A stretch of 64,000 nt of DNA from Paraglaciecola chathamensis S18K6 (GCA_000314955.1 BAEM01000014.1:1-64000); one strand, 5' to 3'; shown: positions 25,774-35,574, numbered from the stretch's first letter. Numbers and translations: made by a program. The notes: generated from the sequence alone by a model not told the origin.

Positions 25774-26451
25774 GTATCTATCCCTTTCAACCGAATCACT
25801 TTAAAGCTAACAGCATGGCTTATCACGCTAAAATACAATCACTAAACACATAAATTAAGCATATTCCGGCGGGCTATAAAGTAACCCATTGCCGATTATA
25901 TAGCATAATAATTATTCTAAAGATTCGATATTAAACAATTGGTTAAGTTTTCAACTTCTCTTTAAACATGACGCACTGACGCCATCACCTTGTTGCTCTT
26001 TGGTTAAGCGCACGAATTAACGCTTTTCCCCGAGCTGCCCCTTCGCTCCCCATATCGATTCAACTCACTTTACTTATTCCACCTTGGCTTAAAAACCAGA
26101 ATTCAACAGGCTTTATTACATAAGGTCACTGTTAAGCAAGCGTTAAATAAAGCGAACCCGCACAGCAAGTGCACATTTAAACAACATTTTTAACAAAGTT
26201 AAGCCGCTGATCTTCCTCTAATTATTTAAAAATGGGCGGAAATGTGAAGTTTTTGTAAGCAAAAACAATTGACGATGTTAAAACAATTTGGGAATATGCT
26301 CACCAGTCGGGCATATACCCATTATATATATTTTAGCGATGCGTAAGAGCTTATGCTCTAAATCAAATGATGGTTAATGGGTTTATCGGCGTTAAGTGAT
26401 TTCCTAAGGAAATCTAACCACCACACACATATTTACTTTTACTAGGACACA
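25774..26451. other. 678-base intergenic region upstream of the sugar porin operon
   Basis: No gene seen. The region separates the divergent GGDEF-EAL and porin genes and is AT-rich. Near its right end it holds two inverted repeats: AGAGCTTATGCTCT (26347-26360) and a perfect 17-base palindrome (26398-26414). TTGACG (26269) followed by GAATAT is a weak promoter candidate. The long leader and palindromes make this the likely control region for the uptake operon. Confidence 0.55.
26398..26414. promoter_or_regulatory. 17-base palindrome, candidate operator
   Basis: GATTTCCTAAGGAAATC is a perfect inverted repeat around a central A, 38 bases before the porin start. It is short for a terminator and has no T-run, so a protein-binding site is more likely, for example for the SorC-family regulator encoded in the cluster. 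Unproven. Confidence 0.45.
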
Positions 26452-27864
26452 ATGATGTTAAAAAACATACAGACAACACTAGTTTCAACAGCCACCAAAC
26501 GCTTTCACAATGCATCTAACGTAAAGGCGAGTCATGCCCGTTCAGCATCACTTTTTAGCAAAGTAGGCCTAGTAGCTGCCGCTGTAATGACCGCATCAGC
26601 GCCTGTTAACGCCGCTTCATTCCTTGATGGCTTAGTGGATGTAAATTTTTTAGCCATGCAAAACTATCAGTCGATTCAGGCGAAAGAAGGCGCGTTTCGC
26701 CCAGTAGATGAAGAGCAATCAGCTGGATTTGGCCGTATCAGAGCCAACTTGATGTTTAAGTTTCACGTTAACGAGTACATCACCGCGGATATCGATATTG
26801 CCGAAGAGCCAAATGACTTTGGTAACAATGGCGACCGAGACTTCTCGTTTCACAATGACTACGCCGGTATCGAGTTTGATGTGTTCGGTTTGACTAAATA
26901 CGAGCGTGAAAATGCAGATTTGACCCTACGTTTGGGTAATATCGGTGGCTCGCCATTCCAATTTAAAGGTTTTCAAGACGGTGCTGATAACCAAGGCAAC
27001 GCGCTTATTGGTAACTGGATGACCGACTACGCCACCGCAGAAAACGGTGCGCAATTGCGTTACAACGAGCGATTCGACAGCGGTGTGCTTCGCGCTTATA
27101 ACGTGACGGGCCACATTACAACCTCAAGTTTTGGTGAAGCATTTCAAGAAGATCGCGGTTTTAACTACCTTCTTCAAGGTACCTTGGAGTTCACCGGTGG
27201 CTTTAAAGTGGGTTTGAACTTCTTACAAGCCAATCAAGGCGACCAACTACGCTTTGAAAACGGTGTTGCCAGCCTCGACGGCCTAACTACCACAAACTAT
27301 CGCTTTGGCGACGGTGAAAACTACAACTTCTCAGCTTCACCTAGCAGTGAACGTGATACTCACGTAGGTATTATGCCTGGCCTTGACCAAACAACGATTC
27401 AGCTAAACTTAGCTTATCAACCGAATGCAAATACCAGCGTTATTTTGATGCTAGGACAATCAAGCGATGACTATACCTTTGCAGATACCGAAGGTAACGC
27501 TGTTGCCGGTATTACTTATTTCGGCACCGATGGCGTAGCAGACCCTCAGGGCACCACGTTTGATTCCAACAGAGTCATCAAAGGTGAGTCATCTGTTGAG
27601 TATTGGACCGTAGAAGCCCAGCACTACATTATTCCAGGTAAATTATATCTTGCTGCCCGCTATGGAGAAGCCGAAAACACCTCTGACTTGATTGCCCAAA
27701 CAGACAACACAGTAGAGCGCTTACAAGTTGCCGCTGGTTACTGGTTCAACGATAGAACCCTATTGAAAGTTGAATATGTTGATCAAGACGAAGGCATCAA
27801 CTCTGGTGGCCAAATTGGCGCCGGCTTTGACGGCATCACGTCTGAGATTTCAGTTAAGTTTTAA
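26452..27864 (+). CDS. outer-membrane porin of the sugar uptake cluster
   Basis: A 470-residue protein. After an unusually long N-terminal region (signal-like hydrophobic stretch at about 37-55, ending VNAAS), the mature part is an Asn/Gly/aromatic-rich beta barrel ending in Phe (EISVKF). Repeated strands such as ADLTLRLGNIGG and LYLAARYGEAENTS fit a 16- or 18-strand porin. It lies directly before the ABC binding-protein gene in the same orientation, so it probably lets the same sugar or polyol cross the outer membrane. The family cannot be named more precisely. Confidence 0.75.
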   Translation: MMLKNIQTTLVSTATKRFHNASNVKASHARSASLFSKVGLVAAAVMTASAPVNAASFLDGLVDVNFLAMQNYQSIQAKEGAFRPVDEEQSAGFGRIRANLMFKFHVNEYITADIDIAEEPNDFGNNGDRDFSFHNDYAGIEFDVFGLTKYERENADLTLRLGNIGGSPFQFKGFQDGADNQGNALIGNWMTDYATAENGAQLRYNERFDSGVLRAYNVTGHITTSSFGEAFQEDRGFNYLLQGTLEFTGGFKVGLNFLQANQGDQLRFENGVASLDGLTTTNYRFGDGENYNFSASPSSERDTHVGIMPGLDQTTIQLNLAYQPNANTSVILMLGQSSDDYTFADTEGNAVAGITYFGTDGVADPQGTTFDSNRVIKGESSVEYWTVEAQHYIIPGKLYLAARYGEAENTSDLIAQTDNTVERLQVAAGYWFNDRTLLKVEYVDQDEGINSGGQIGAGFDGITSEISVKF

Positions 27865-27896
27865 GTTTTGGCCGGCTACAGCTGGCTTCTTGCACT

Positions 27897-27931
27897 TCAC
27901 TAAGCGTGCAGTTGAAAACAGCGCTTAGTGA
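27897..27931 (+). promoter_or_regulatory. intercistronic hairpin between porin and binding protein genes
   Basis: TCACTAAGCG (27897-27906) pairs perfectly with CGCTTAGTGA (27922-27931). No T-run follows, so it is more likely an mRNA-stabilising or processing hairpin than a terminator. AAGGGGA just after it is the Shine-Dalgarno sequence of the binding-protein gene. Confidence 0.5.
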
Positions 27932-27963
27932 GTCACCCACAGAAAACATAAGGGGAATGCCCG

Positions 27964-29289
27964 ATGTTGAAAAAAATAACGATAGCAACTTGCACCGCGC
28001 TTAGCATAAGCGCGGCATTAACCATCAGTGCCTCAGCAAGCGCTGAAACCATCACCATCGCAACGGTTAACAACGGCGATATGATCACCATGAAAGAGCT
28101 CAGCTCAGATTTTGAAGCTAAGCACCCTGACATAGACCTTAAATGGGTCACCTTAGAAGAAAACATATTGCGCCAACGTGTTACCACGGATGTGGCAACC
28201 AAAGGTGGCCAGTACGATGTGATGACCATAGGCACGTATGAAGTGCCGATTTGGGGAAAACAAGGCTGGCTAACTGAGCTTGACGGATTAGGCGAAGATT
28301 ACGACGAAGAGGATCTATTACCTGCCATTCGTAGTGGTTTGTCTATTAATGACAAGCTTTATGCCGCACCGTTTTACGGCGAAAGCTCAATGGTAATGTA
28401 CCGTACTGACTTGCTAGAAAAAGCCGGTCTTGAAATGCCGACTAAGCCAAGCTGGAAGTTCATTCGCCAAGCGGCGAAAGCCATGACCGACAAAGAAGCC
28501 GGTGTTTACGGTATTTGTTTGCGCGGCAAAGCGGGTTGGGGTGAAAACACTGCGCTTATTACGGCTATGTCTAACTCATTTGGCGCACGCTGGTATGACG
28601 AAAACTGGAAGCCACAATTCAACACCCAAGAGTGGAAAGACACGCTGCAATATTATGTTGATGTGATGGAAGAATCAGGCCCTCCTGGCGCGTCATCAAA
28701 TGGCTTCAACGAAAACCTTGCTTTGTTTCAAACCGGTAAATGCGGCATGTGGATTGATGCCACCGTTGCAGGCGCATTCGTAACCAACAAGAAAGACTCT
28801 GAAGTGGCTGACAAAGTCGGCTTTGCCATGGCACCCGATATGGGCTTAGGCAAACGCGGCAACTGGTTATGGGCATGGACCTTAGCCGTACCATCAAGCA
28901 GCCAAAAAAGCGATGCGGCGCAAAAGTTCATTAGCTGGGCGACCTCAAAAGAGTATTCAGCTTTAGTGGCCAAAGAAAAAGGCTGGGCAGCTGTTCCACC
29001 AGGCACACGTACATCACTGTACGAAAACCCTAAATACATGGAAGCCGCTCCTTTTGCTGAAACCACCCTTGCTTCAATTGAGTCGGTAGACCCGAAAAAC
29101 CCAACCGTAAAACCGGTTCCTTATGTGGGTGTGCAGTTTGTTGCTATCCCTGAATTTCAAGGGATTGGCACCGCCGTTGGTCAGCAGTTCTCTGCCGCAT
29201 TAGCAGGCAAGATGACCGTAGAGCAAGCTCTCAGTAACGCCCAACGTTTAGTAGACCGCGCAATGCGCAAGGCGCGCTACCCCAAGTAG
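27964..29289 (+). CDS. ABC transporter sugar/polyol-binding protein (SmoE type)
   Basis: Periplasmic solute-binding protein of 441 residues with a signal peptide (about 1-27, ending ASAE) and a type-1 sugar-binding fold. TYEVPIWGKQGWLTEL, YAAPFYGESSMVMYRTDLL and the C-terminal VPYVGVQFVAIPEFQGIGTAV resemble binding proteins for mannitol, sorbitol and related polyols (SmoE/MtlE). It is the first gene of an ABC set with two permeases and an ATPase. A strong terminator directly after the stop should make this protein more abundant than the membrane components. The exact sugar is inferred, not shown. Confidence 0.85.
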   Translation: MLKKITIATCTALSISAALTISASASAETITIATVNNGDMITMKELSSDFEAKHPDIDLKWVTLEENILRQRVTTDVATKGGQYDVMTIGTYEVPIWGKQGWLTELDGLGEDYDEEDLLPAIRSGLSINDKLYAAPFYGESSMVMYRTDLLEKAGLEMPTKPSWKFIRQAAKAMTDKEAGVYGICLRGKAGWGENTALITAMSNSFGARWYDENWKPQFNTQEWKDTLQYYVDVMEESGPPGASSNGFNENLALFQTGKCGMWIDATVAGAFVTNKKDSEVADKVGFAMAPDMGLGKRGNWLWAWTLAVPSSSQKSDAAQKFISWATSKEYSALVAKEKGWAAVPPGTRTSLYENPKYMEAAPFAETTLASIESVDPKNPTVKPVPYVGVQFVAIPEFQGIGTAVGQQFSAALAGKMTVEQALSNAQRLVDRAMRKARYPK

Positions 29290-29299
29290 CGCTTTGGTT

Positions 29300-29338
29300 C
29301 GGGTAAGCACAATGTGCTGTGCTTACCCGCTTTTTATT
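29300..29338 (+). terminator. intra-operon terminator/attenuator after the binding-protein gene
   Basis: A 12-bp perfect stem CGGGTAAGCACA (29300-29311) and TGTGCTTACCCG (29318-29329), with a 6-base loop, is followed by CTTTTTATTT. It lies 11 bases after the stop and before the permease genes of the same operon. Confidence 0.88.
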
Positions 29339-29357
29339 TCAGTAATGGGACTCAGTT

Positions 29358-30230
29358 ATGGCGACTACACATTCACGTACGCTAGCGCAGTTCATGCTCT
29401 TTCCTTCGGTGGTTTTATTACTCGCCTGGATGATAGTGCCTCTGTGCATGACCTTGTATTTCTCGTTTTTAGATTACAACCTTCTTAGCCCAGGAACAGA
29501 GGAATTCATTGGTTTTCTTAACTATGAGTTTTTCTTAACCGACCCGGCTTTCTTTGAATCATTTTTTAACACCCTAGTGTTAGTCGGTGGTGTGTTGCTC
29601 ATCACAATTTGTGGTGGTATCGGTTTAGCCATTTTGCTCGACCAAGCCATATGGGGCCGTAATTATGTACGCATTATGGTACTCGCACCGTTTTTCGTTA
29701 TGCCTACTGTGTCAGCACTCGTATGGAAGAATATGCTAATGAACCCAGTGAACGGCTTGTTCGCTCACTTTGCGACCTTCATTGGAATAGAGCCTATAGA
29801 TTTCTTTTCTCAAGCGCCCTTGCTGTCAATCATCATTATCGTGTCATGGCAGTGGTTGCCCTTCGCGGCATTGATATTACTCACCGCCATTCAGTCACTG
29901 GACAGAGAACAACTTGAAGCAGCTGATTTAGATGGTGCAGGCCCATTCAGCAAGTTCTTTTACATTGTACTGCCGCATTTATCACGAGCGGTTACCGCTG
30001 TGATATTGATTGAAACGATTTTCTTATTATCGATTTTTGCAGAAATTTTGGTCACCACTAGCGGCGGCCCAGGCTATGAGTCGACCAACATTACGTACCT
30101 GATTTACACCCAATCCTTGTTGCAGTTTGACGTAGGCGGTGGTTCAGCAGGCGGCATCATTGCGGTCATTATCGCCAACATCGTGGCTATCTTCCTTATG
30201 CGCCTGATTGGCAAGAACTTAGAGGGTTAA
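29358..30230 (+). CDS. ABC sugar/polyol transporter permease 1 (SmoF/MalF type)
   Basis: Inner-membrane permease of 290 residues with six predicted helices. The cytoplasmic EAA loop EQLEAADLDGAGPFSKFFYI, which docks onto the ATPase, is at about 195-215. It is separated from the second permease gene by only two bases, so the pair is co-translated. Translation lies past the terminator at 29300-29338 and therefore depends on read-through or a further promoter. Confidence 0.9.
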   Translation: MATTHSRTLAQFMLFPSVVLLLAWMIVPLCMTLYFSFLDYNLLSPGTEEFIGFLNYEFFLTDPAFFESFFNTLVLVGGVLLITICGGIGLAILLDQAIWGRNYVRIMVLAPFFVMPTVSALVWKNMLMNPVNGLFAHFATFIGIEPIDFFSQAPLLSIIIIVSWQWLPFAALILLTAIQSLDREQLEAADLDGAGPFSKFFYIVLPHLSRAVTAVILIETIFLLSIFAEILVTTSGGPGYESTNITYLIYTQSLLQFDVGGGSAGGIIAVIIANIVAIFLMRLIGKNLEG

Positions 30231-30232
30231 TC

Positions 30233-31063
30233 ATGGCTATTCAAAGCAGCAATAAATCAAAAATCATTTACACCCTACTGGCGTGGAGTATAAGCGCCGC
30301 TATTTTCTTTCCGATTTTCTGGACCTTACTTACCAGTTTTAAAACGGAAGCAGAAGCCATATCAGCCAGCCCAAGCTTATTTATGTTCGACTGGACGCTA
30401 GAAAACTACCAAGACGTGTTGGCACGCTCGCCTTACTTCGAGCATTTTTGGAATTCAGTGGTGATTTCGCTCGGGTCAAGCTTGATTGGGTTATTGATTG
30501 CTATACCCGCTGCATGGTCAATGGCGTTTGTGCAAACAAAGCGTACTAAGAACCTATTGATGTGGATGCTTTCCACCAAAATGTTGCCACCTGTAGGTGT
30601 GTTAATCCCTATTTACTTGTTATTCCGTGATTTCGATTTACTGGATACTAAATTAGGCTTAGTCATAGTCATGACCTTGATTAACCTACCGATTATGGTG
30701 TGGATGCTGTACACCTACTTTCGCGAAATTCCAAATGAAATACTTGAAGCATCCCGCATGGATGGCGCAAGCATTAAAGCAGAAATATTCCACGTATTGC
30801 TACCCATAGCATTACCTGGCATTGCTTCAACTCTGCTACTGAACGTGATACTCGCGTGGAATGAAGCATTCTGGACACTCATTTTAACCGCAGCAAACGC
30901 AGCCCCTTTAACCGCGTTTATTGCCAGCTACTCAAGCCCTGAGGGCTTATTTTACGCCAAACTATCAGCCGCATCAGCGATGGCAATCGCCCCAATACTG
31001 ATACTTGGTTGGTTCAGCCAAAAACAACTCGTACGCGGATTAACCTTCGGCGCGGTGAAATAG
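30233..31063 (+). CDS. ABC sugar/polyol transporter permease 2 (SmoG/MalG type)
   Basis: Inner-membrane permease of 276 residues, six helices, with the EAA loop [19 protein letters not shown] at about 180-198. N-terminal and C-terminal features ([20 protein letters not shown] end) are typical of MalG-family proteins. It forms a heterodimer with the preceding permease. A short gap with AGGAG leads to the ATPase gene. Confidence 0.9.
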   Translation: MAIQSSNKSKIIYTLLAWSISAAIFFPIFWTLLTSFKTEAEAISASPSLFMFDWTLENYQDVLARSPYFEHFWNSVVISLGSSLIGLLIAIPAAWSMAFVQTKRTKNLLMWMLSTKMLPPVGVLIPIYLLFRDFDLLDTKLGLVIVMTLINLPIMVWMLYTYFREIPNEILEASRMDGASIKAEIFHVLLPIALPGIASTLLLNVILAWNEAFWTLILTAANAAPLTAFIASYSSPEGLFYAKLSAASAMAIAPILILGWFSQKQLVRGLTFGAVK

Positions 31064-31073
31064 GAGAATTATC

Positions 31074-32081
31074 ATGGGCAGTATTACCTTAAAACAAGTA
31101 ACCAAAAGCTTTGACGAAGTGAATGTCATTAAACCGCTCGATTTAGAGATCAGAGACGGCGAGTTTATCGTTTTTGTTGGGCCATCGGGCTGTGGCAAAT
31201 CAACCTTGCTACGCATGATCGCCGGCTTAGAAGATACCACCAGCGGTAACATTGAAATTGACGGCCAAGATGCCACCAGCACACCACCGGCTAAACGCGG
31301 CCTTGCGATGGTGTTTCAATCTTATGCTTTGTACCCACATATGTCGGTACGCAACAACATTGCTTTTCCGTTGAAACGAGCAAAAGTGCCCCCTGCTGAG
31401 ATAGAAGAAAAAATCGCCTCAGCCGCACGCATTTTGAATTTAGGTGATTACCTAGACCGTAAACCAGGCCAGCTTTCTGGCGGGCAGCGTCAGCGCGTGG
31501 CCATTGGTCGTGCCATCGTACGCCAACCTTCAGCATTTTTATTCGATGAGCCATTATCGAACTTAGATGCATCGCTGCGGGTAAACATGCGCTTAGAAAT
31601 TTCAGAGCTACATAAAAGCCTGAAAACCACCATGATTTACGTCACCCACGATCAAGTTGAAGCAATGACTATGGCAGATCGAATTGCCGTATTCAACGCG
31701 GGTGTCATCGAACAAGTCGGTACGCCACTTGAGCTATACCAATATCCTGTAAACCGCTTTGTGGCTGGCTTTATTGGTTCACCTAAAATGAACTTCATCG
31801 AGTTAGATACACCTCAAGAAGACGGCGCCACCTGTTTAGGTGTTAGACCAGAACACATCGAAATCACTGAGTCAGGCGGTCTTTGGCAAGGTAAAGTGGG
31901 CGTAGTTGAACACTTGGGATCAGAAACCTTTTTGCATGTACAAGTTGAAGGTGCAGATACCCTAACGGTTAAAGCCAATGGTGACTGTGCACTTCGCTAT
32001 GGTGATGACGTTTATTTGGGTGCACAACCTAATAAGATTCTGCGTTTTGATAGCCAAGGCCAAACCATAGCCAACGGTTAG
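31074..32081 (+). CDS. ABC sugar/polyol transporter ATPase (SmoK/MalK type)
   Basis: Cytoplasmic ATPase of 335 residues driving uptake. Walker [10 protein letters not shown] (about 37-45), the Q-loop [13 protein letters not shown] signature [14 protein letters not shown], Walker [13 protein letters not shown] and the switch His (VTHDQVEA) are all present, followed by an OB-fold/TOBE region (about 240-330). MalK-type ATPases may also power other sugar importers. It is the last gene before a 235-base gap. Confidence 0.93.
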   Translation: MGSITLKQVTKSFDEVNVIKPLDLEIRDGEFIVFVGPSGCGKSTLLRMIAGLEDTTSGNIEIDGQDATSTPPAKRGLAMVFQSYALYPHMSVRNNIAFPLKRAKVPPAEIEEKIASAARILNLGDYLDRKPGQLSGGQRQRVAIGRAIVRQPSAFLFDEPLSNLDASLRVNMRLEISELHKSLKTTMIYVTHDQVEAMTMADRIAVFNAGVIEQVGTPLELYQYPVNRFVAGFIGSPKMNFIELDTPQEDGATCLGVRPEHIEITESGGLWQGKVGVVEHLGSETFLHVQVEGADTLTVKANGDCALRYGDDVYLGAQPNKILRFDSQGQTIANG

Positions 32082-32316
32082 AATATGCCGTAGGCATAGT
32101 GGCGAGGTCGGCCAAGCGTAACGTTTTTGCCGCCCTACTGAAGTTCGCATTAAATCAGTTAATGAATATTTGAATTTTAAGCGTATATTTGTCAGCCTAT
32201 TGAGCAATGGCCAATTTGTCTGAAAAGCAATGACTTAACGTCTATTAAGTAAATGCATATTGCCTTTATGACAGATAAGCCGAGCCGCTATTTAACCCAG
32301 AAAACGTGGTAACAAC

Positions 32317-33018
32317 ATGGATTTAGTGAACACAATGCCTGAGCTGAAAGACATCAAACTGATCATATTTGACTGCGATGGTGTCTTGATTGACAGCGAA
32401 GGACTGAGCAAACGCGAATTACTGGCGCTACTTAAAACGTTAGGCGTGAATATCACCGACGACTATTTTGAAGCGCACTTTCTTGGCCATAGCTTCGAAC
32501 ACGTAACTGCCAAAATTTACCAAGACTTCGGTGTGGCTTTACCTGACACGTTTCGACCTGAATATCAAAAAGCCTTGATTGCCGCTTTTACCGCCGAGTT
32601 GCAACCTACCTTAGGGCTAAAAGACCTGCTCAATTCATTAGCAGTGCCTCGCTGTATTGCCACCAGTAGCTCACCTACCCGTGTTGGCCATGCGATGAAA
32701 GTTACCGGATTAGACCAATACTTTGCGCCGCATATTTTCACTGCGTCGCAAGTCAAAAATGGTAAGCCCGCCCCAGATTTATTCTTACATGCTGCCAAAA
32801 ATATGGGCGTTGATGCCAAGCATTGCTTGGTCATTGAAGATTCTCCCGCTGGAATTCAAGGGGCAAAAGCAGCGAGCATGCAGGTTATCCGCTATGCTGG
32901 CGCAAGCCATATGGAACCTTGGCGCAGAGCTATCGACCCGCTTACGGACGATGTTACCACTATTAGCCAGTGGCAAGATCTTTATGCCCTTGCTCCCGAA
33001 TTAACAACAACATATTGA
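32317..33018 (+). CDS. HAD-superfamily sugar-phosphate phosphatase
   Basis: A 233-residue HAD phosphatase of the subfamily I cap type. Motif I is FDCDGVLIDSE (nucleophile Asp), motif II TSSSP, the Lys motif GKPAPDLF and motif III VIEDSPAGIQGA. These match phosphatases and mutases acting on phosphorylated sugars, such as 6-phosphogluconate or beta-phosphoglucomutase relatives. It sits between the importer and its likely regulator, so it may dephosphorylate a sugar phosphate formed from the imported compound. Substrate unknown. Confidence 0.85.
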   Translation: MDLVNTMPELKDIKLIIFDCDGVLIDSEGLSKRELLALLKTLGVNITDDYFEAHFLGHSFEHVTAKIYQDFGVALPDTFRPEYQKALIAAFTAELQPTLGLKDLLNSLAVPRCIATSSSPTRVGHAMKVTGLDQYFAPHIFTASQVKNGKPAPDLFLHAAKNMGVDAKHCLVIEDSPAGIQGAKAASMQVIRYAGASHMEPWRRAIDPLTDDVTTISQWQDLYALAPELTTTY

Positions 33019-33033
33019 GACTGAGAGGTATCC

Positions 33034-33993
33034 GTGGTTAAGCTTTCCAATGCCGAAAATAGACGACTAGATGACGCCGCCAGAGCCGGTTGGATGTATT
33101 ACGTTGCCGGCAATACCCAAGACGAAATCGCTAAAAAACTAGGCGTATCTCGTCAATCAGCCCAGCGCATGGTTGCTTTGTCTGTCAGTGAAAAACTGGT
33201 CAAAGTTCGCCTCGACCACCCTATTGCAAAGTGCATGGATTTGGCTGATAAAATTGCCAACCGTTTTGGTTTGCAAACTTGCGAAGTGGTGCCCAGCGAC
33301 CCAAGCGATCCTTCTTCTACCGTTGGGTTAGCCCAAGCTGGTGCGAATGAAATTGAGCGTCATTTAAAATCCTCTAAACCCAAAACACTGGCCATGGGCA
33401 CAGGCCGCGTACTGAGAGCCTGCGTCGATGAACTCGCTCCGCTGAATTGCCCCGAGCATAAAGTGGTCGCGTTATTGGGCAATATGGCATCTGACGGTTC
33501 TGCATCACCCTATGATGTTGTAGTGCGAATGGCCGAACGTGTTAACGCCAAGCATTACCCTATGCCACTGCCCGTCTTACCGGAAACGGTAAAAGCTAAA
33601 AATCAATTACACGCCATGCCGCACATTTCGCAAAATATGCAATTGGCGCAACAAGCGGATGTCACCTTTGTAGGCGTTGGCAATTTAGGGACTAACTCCC
33701 CGCTACACTTAGATGGTTTCGTGACCCCAAGTGAGCTAGAAGAATTACAATCTGGCGGGGCGGTTGGTGAAATGATCAGTTGGGTATTTGATAAAAATGG
33801 CCAATTACTCGATTGCGCTATTAATCAACGAGTGGCCAGTACGCCATTGTTGGTGGCATCAGAAAAGCCGGTTTTTGCTTTAGCGGCTGGTGAAGAAAAG
33901 GTGTATGCCATACTAGGCGTACTGCGCTCAAAGCTGGTTAACTCGTTGATCACCAACGAATACACCGCAGAGCGAATACTCAGCATCGATTAA
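33034..33993 (+). CDS. SorC-family sugar-responsive transcriptional regulator
   Basis: A 319-residue regulator. The N-terminal helix-turn-helix includes NTQDEIAKKLGVSRQSAQRM (about 26-45); the rest is the sugar-phosphate-binding domain, with AMGTGRVLRACVDEL and ADVTFVGVGNLG. The start is GTG, preceded by GAGAGGT. It probably controls the importer operon; candidate operators are listed upstream of the porin gene. The stop codon TAA abuts, and by one base overlaps, the left end of the MITE at 33993. Confidence 0.88.
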   Translation: MVKLSNAENRRLDDAARAGWMYYVAGNTQDEIAKKLGVSRQSAQRMVALSVSEKLVKVRLDHPIAKCMDLADKIANRFGLQTCEVVPSDPSDPSSTVGLAQAGANEIERHLKSSKPKTLAMGTGRVLRACVDELAPLNCPEHKVVALLGNMASDGSASPYDVVVRMAERVNAKHYPMPLPVLPETVKAKNQLHAMPHISQNMQLAQQADVTFVGVGNLGTNSPLHLDGFVTPSELEELQSGGAVGEMISWVFDKNGQLLDCAINQRVASTPLLVASEKPVFALAAGEEKVYAILGVLRSKLVNSLITNEYTAERILSID

Positions 33994-34258
33994 TACCAAT
34001 CCGCATTAATAAGTGACCGCCTCAGAATGCGTCCAGCGGTTTTTGATTAAGGCGTCGCTATGTAGTAATGGTTGTTCCCTTTCAAATAGTGAGAACGCAG
34101 AGCAAAAGCCGCTGGGGCATTCCTTGCAGGCGAGTTTTAAAAGGGCTTACACTGCGTTGCATGACTTCGAAAGAGAACAACTATTCATTCAGTCATGCGC
34201 CTTGTTTAAGCCCTTTTAAACTCTCGCTGAGTGATCACTTATTAACGTGGAATGGTAT
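33993..34258 (+). mobile_element. MITE, full copy A (266 bp)
   Basis: Begins ATACCAATCCGC and ends GTGGAATGGTAT; the first 24 and last 24 bases are inverted repeats with three mismatches. There is no credible gene inside; short frames cross it but have no start signal. The reverse complement of 38192-38457 matches it with two differences by eye. Other copies, truncated or decayed, are at 596, 44507, 47648, 50862 and 61010. A transposase acting on it is not in this window. Confidence 0.85.
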
Positions 34259-34280
34259 AAAAGGTAACAGCCGCACATAG

Positions 34281-34306
34281 AAAAGGGACCACATGGTCCC
34301 TTTTTT
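34281..34306. terminator. bidirectional terminator between MITE A and the fructokinase gene
   Basis: AAAAGGGACC and GGTCCCTTTT form a 10-bp perfect stem with ACAT loop, flanked by A-rich and T-rich sequence on the two sides. A second small inverted repeat (GATTTAGCG/CGCTAAATC, 34315-34335) lies next to the fructokinase stop. Confidence 0.85.
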
Positions 34307-34336
34307 GTTGATTCGATTTAGCGTAACGCTAAATCA

Positions 34337-35299
34337 TTATTTGTTTTTTACCACAAAGGTCATACCGTTTACTTCAGACAAGGTCGGTAATGCTGTCATT
34401 GCACCAATTTTGGCGCATACCAAACCGCTGACTTTGCCCGCGAACTCGATAAACCCTTTAAATTCGTCTTGGAAGAAGTTATCCCCTGGCTGGCTGTTGG
34501 CCATTTGGAATAAAATAGCACCGATGAATGAGTCACCTGCTCCTGTGGTATCAACGGCATTGATTTCATACGCAGGCACTATGTATTGCTGAGAATTTTG
34601 TGAAATCAGGCATCCGTCTGGGCCCAAAGTAACCAGCACCACTTTAACGCCTAAGTCATGAAAATGTTGGCAACCTGCCGCCATATCGCTCTGCCCAGAA
34701 AGAAGTACTAGCTCTTCGTCGCTGACCTTAACAATATCCGCTAAGGCGAAATAGCGATTACAAATTGTTTTAAACTGCTCTTCGCGCCCGCGCCATAAAT
34801 CAATTCTGAAATTCGGATCAAAACAAATGATATTGCCATTCGCTTTGCCCTGTTCAGCAAGACGCAAATAACTATCGCCAAGCTCGCCGCCCAATAACGC
34901 GGTAGCCGAGCCTAAATGCAAAATCGAGTCATCAAGCAAAGTGTTGATTGTGCTGTCATCTAAATTCAGTTGTTCGTCAGCACCACGGTTGAAGGCAAAC
35001 TCGCGCTCGCCATTGTCCCCTAACGAAACAAATGCCAAGGTAGTAGAAGAGGCCAAAGATGCTACATGGTCAGTGTTTACTGAATACCCTTTTACTTCTT
35101 CAATCAGAAATTCACCAAAAGGGTCATTACCCACTGAGCCGACTAAAATGGGCTCGCCGCCTAACCTACCAATACAGGCTGCCACATTGGCCGGTGCACC
35201 ACCGGATTTTTTTACGTAATTAACGCCGTTTACCAAACCTTTATTGGTATCTGTACATACAAAATCGATGAGCATTTCACCAATGCAAATAACCTTCAT
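34337..35299 (-). CDS. PfkB-family sugar kinase (fructokinase)
   Basis: A 320-residue ribokinase-type kinase. The N-terminal GEMLIDFV and GGAPANVA segments bind the sugar, and the C-terminal VDTTGAGDSFIGA carries the catalytic Asp and anion hole. The fructokinase assignment rests on these motifs and on linkage to a polyol-type importer: mannitol or sorbitol oxidised to fructose would need it. A longer frame begins at 35362, but the ATG at 35299, with GGAAAGAG just before it, matches family starts. It is transcribed towards the importer cluster. No polyol dehydrogenase is present in the window. Confidence 0.85.
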   Translation of the reverse strand: MKVICIGEMLIDFVCTDTNKGLVNGVNYVKKSGGAPANVAACIGRLGGEPILVGSVGNDPFGEFLIEEVKGYSVNTDHVASLASSTTLAFVSLGDNGEREFAFNRGADEQLNLDDSTINTLLDDSILHLGSATALLGGELGDSYLRLAEQGKANGNIICFDPNFRIDLWRGREEQFKTICNRYFALADIVKVSDEELVLLSGQSDMAAGCQHFHDLGVKVVLVTLGPDGCLISQNSQQYIVPAYEINAVDTTGAGDSFIGAILFQMANSQPGDNFFQDEFKGFIEFAGKVSGLVCAKIGAMTALPTLSEVNGMTFVVKNK

Positions 35300-35574
35300 A
35301 GTCTCTTTCCGTATTAAATAATTGAATAAAGTTGGTTTGATGAGAAACACAAGAAACAACACGAACGCCTGTCATGCTCTCTTGTTTTAACGTTGCTCAT
35401 ACACAGCCATAAATGCTTCGCGAGCGATCCTCAGCCCTGCACTGAAACCAATCCACAAAGAATGCGTTTTTCGTGGTGTGCAAAGGCCTGATTATACGCA
35501 AACCAACGGCCAATTAACATCCTTGTAGCCCTTTGATTACCGCTAATTTGATATAATTTATGACTTTATAACGT

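Noticed and set aside
32082-32316. terminator or riboswitch after the ABC ATPase gene
   Set aside because: A small TATGCC/GGCATA repeat is present at 32085-32099 but has no T-run, and no conserved aptamer pattern was visible.
34013-34280. small proteins in MITE copy A (same in copy B, 38164-38437)
   Set aside because: The frames exist in every intact copy but have no start signal, and decayed copies break them. They look like chance frames in a non-coding element.
35300-35362. 21-residue N-terminal extension of the fructokinase
   Set aside because: The family starts at MKVICIGEM, and GGAAAGAG lies directly before that ATG.
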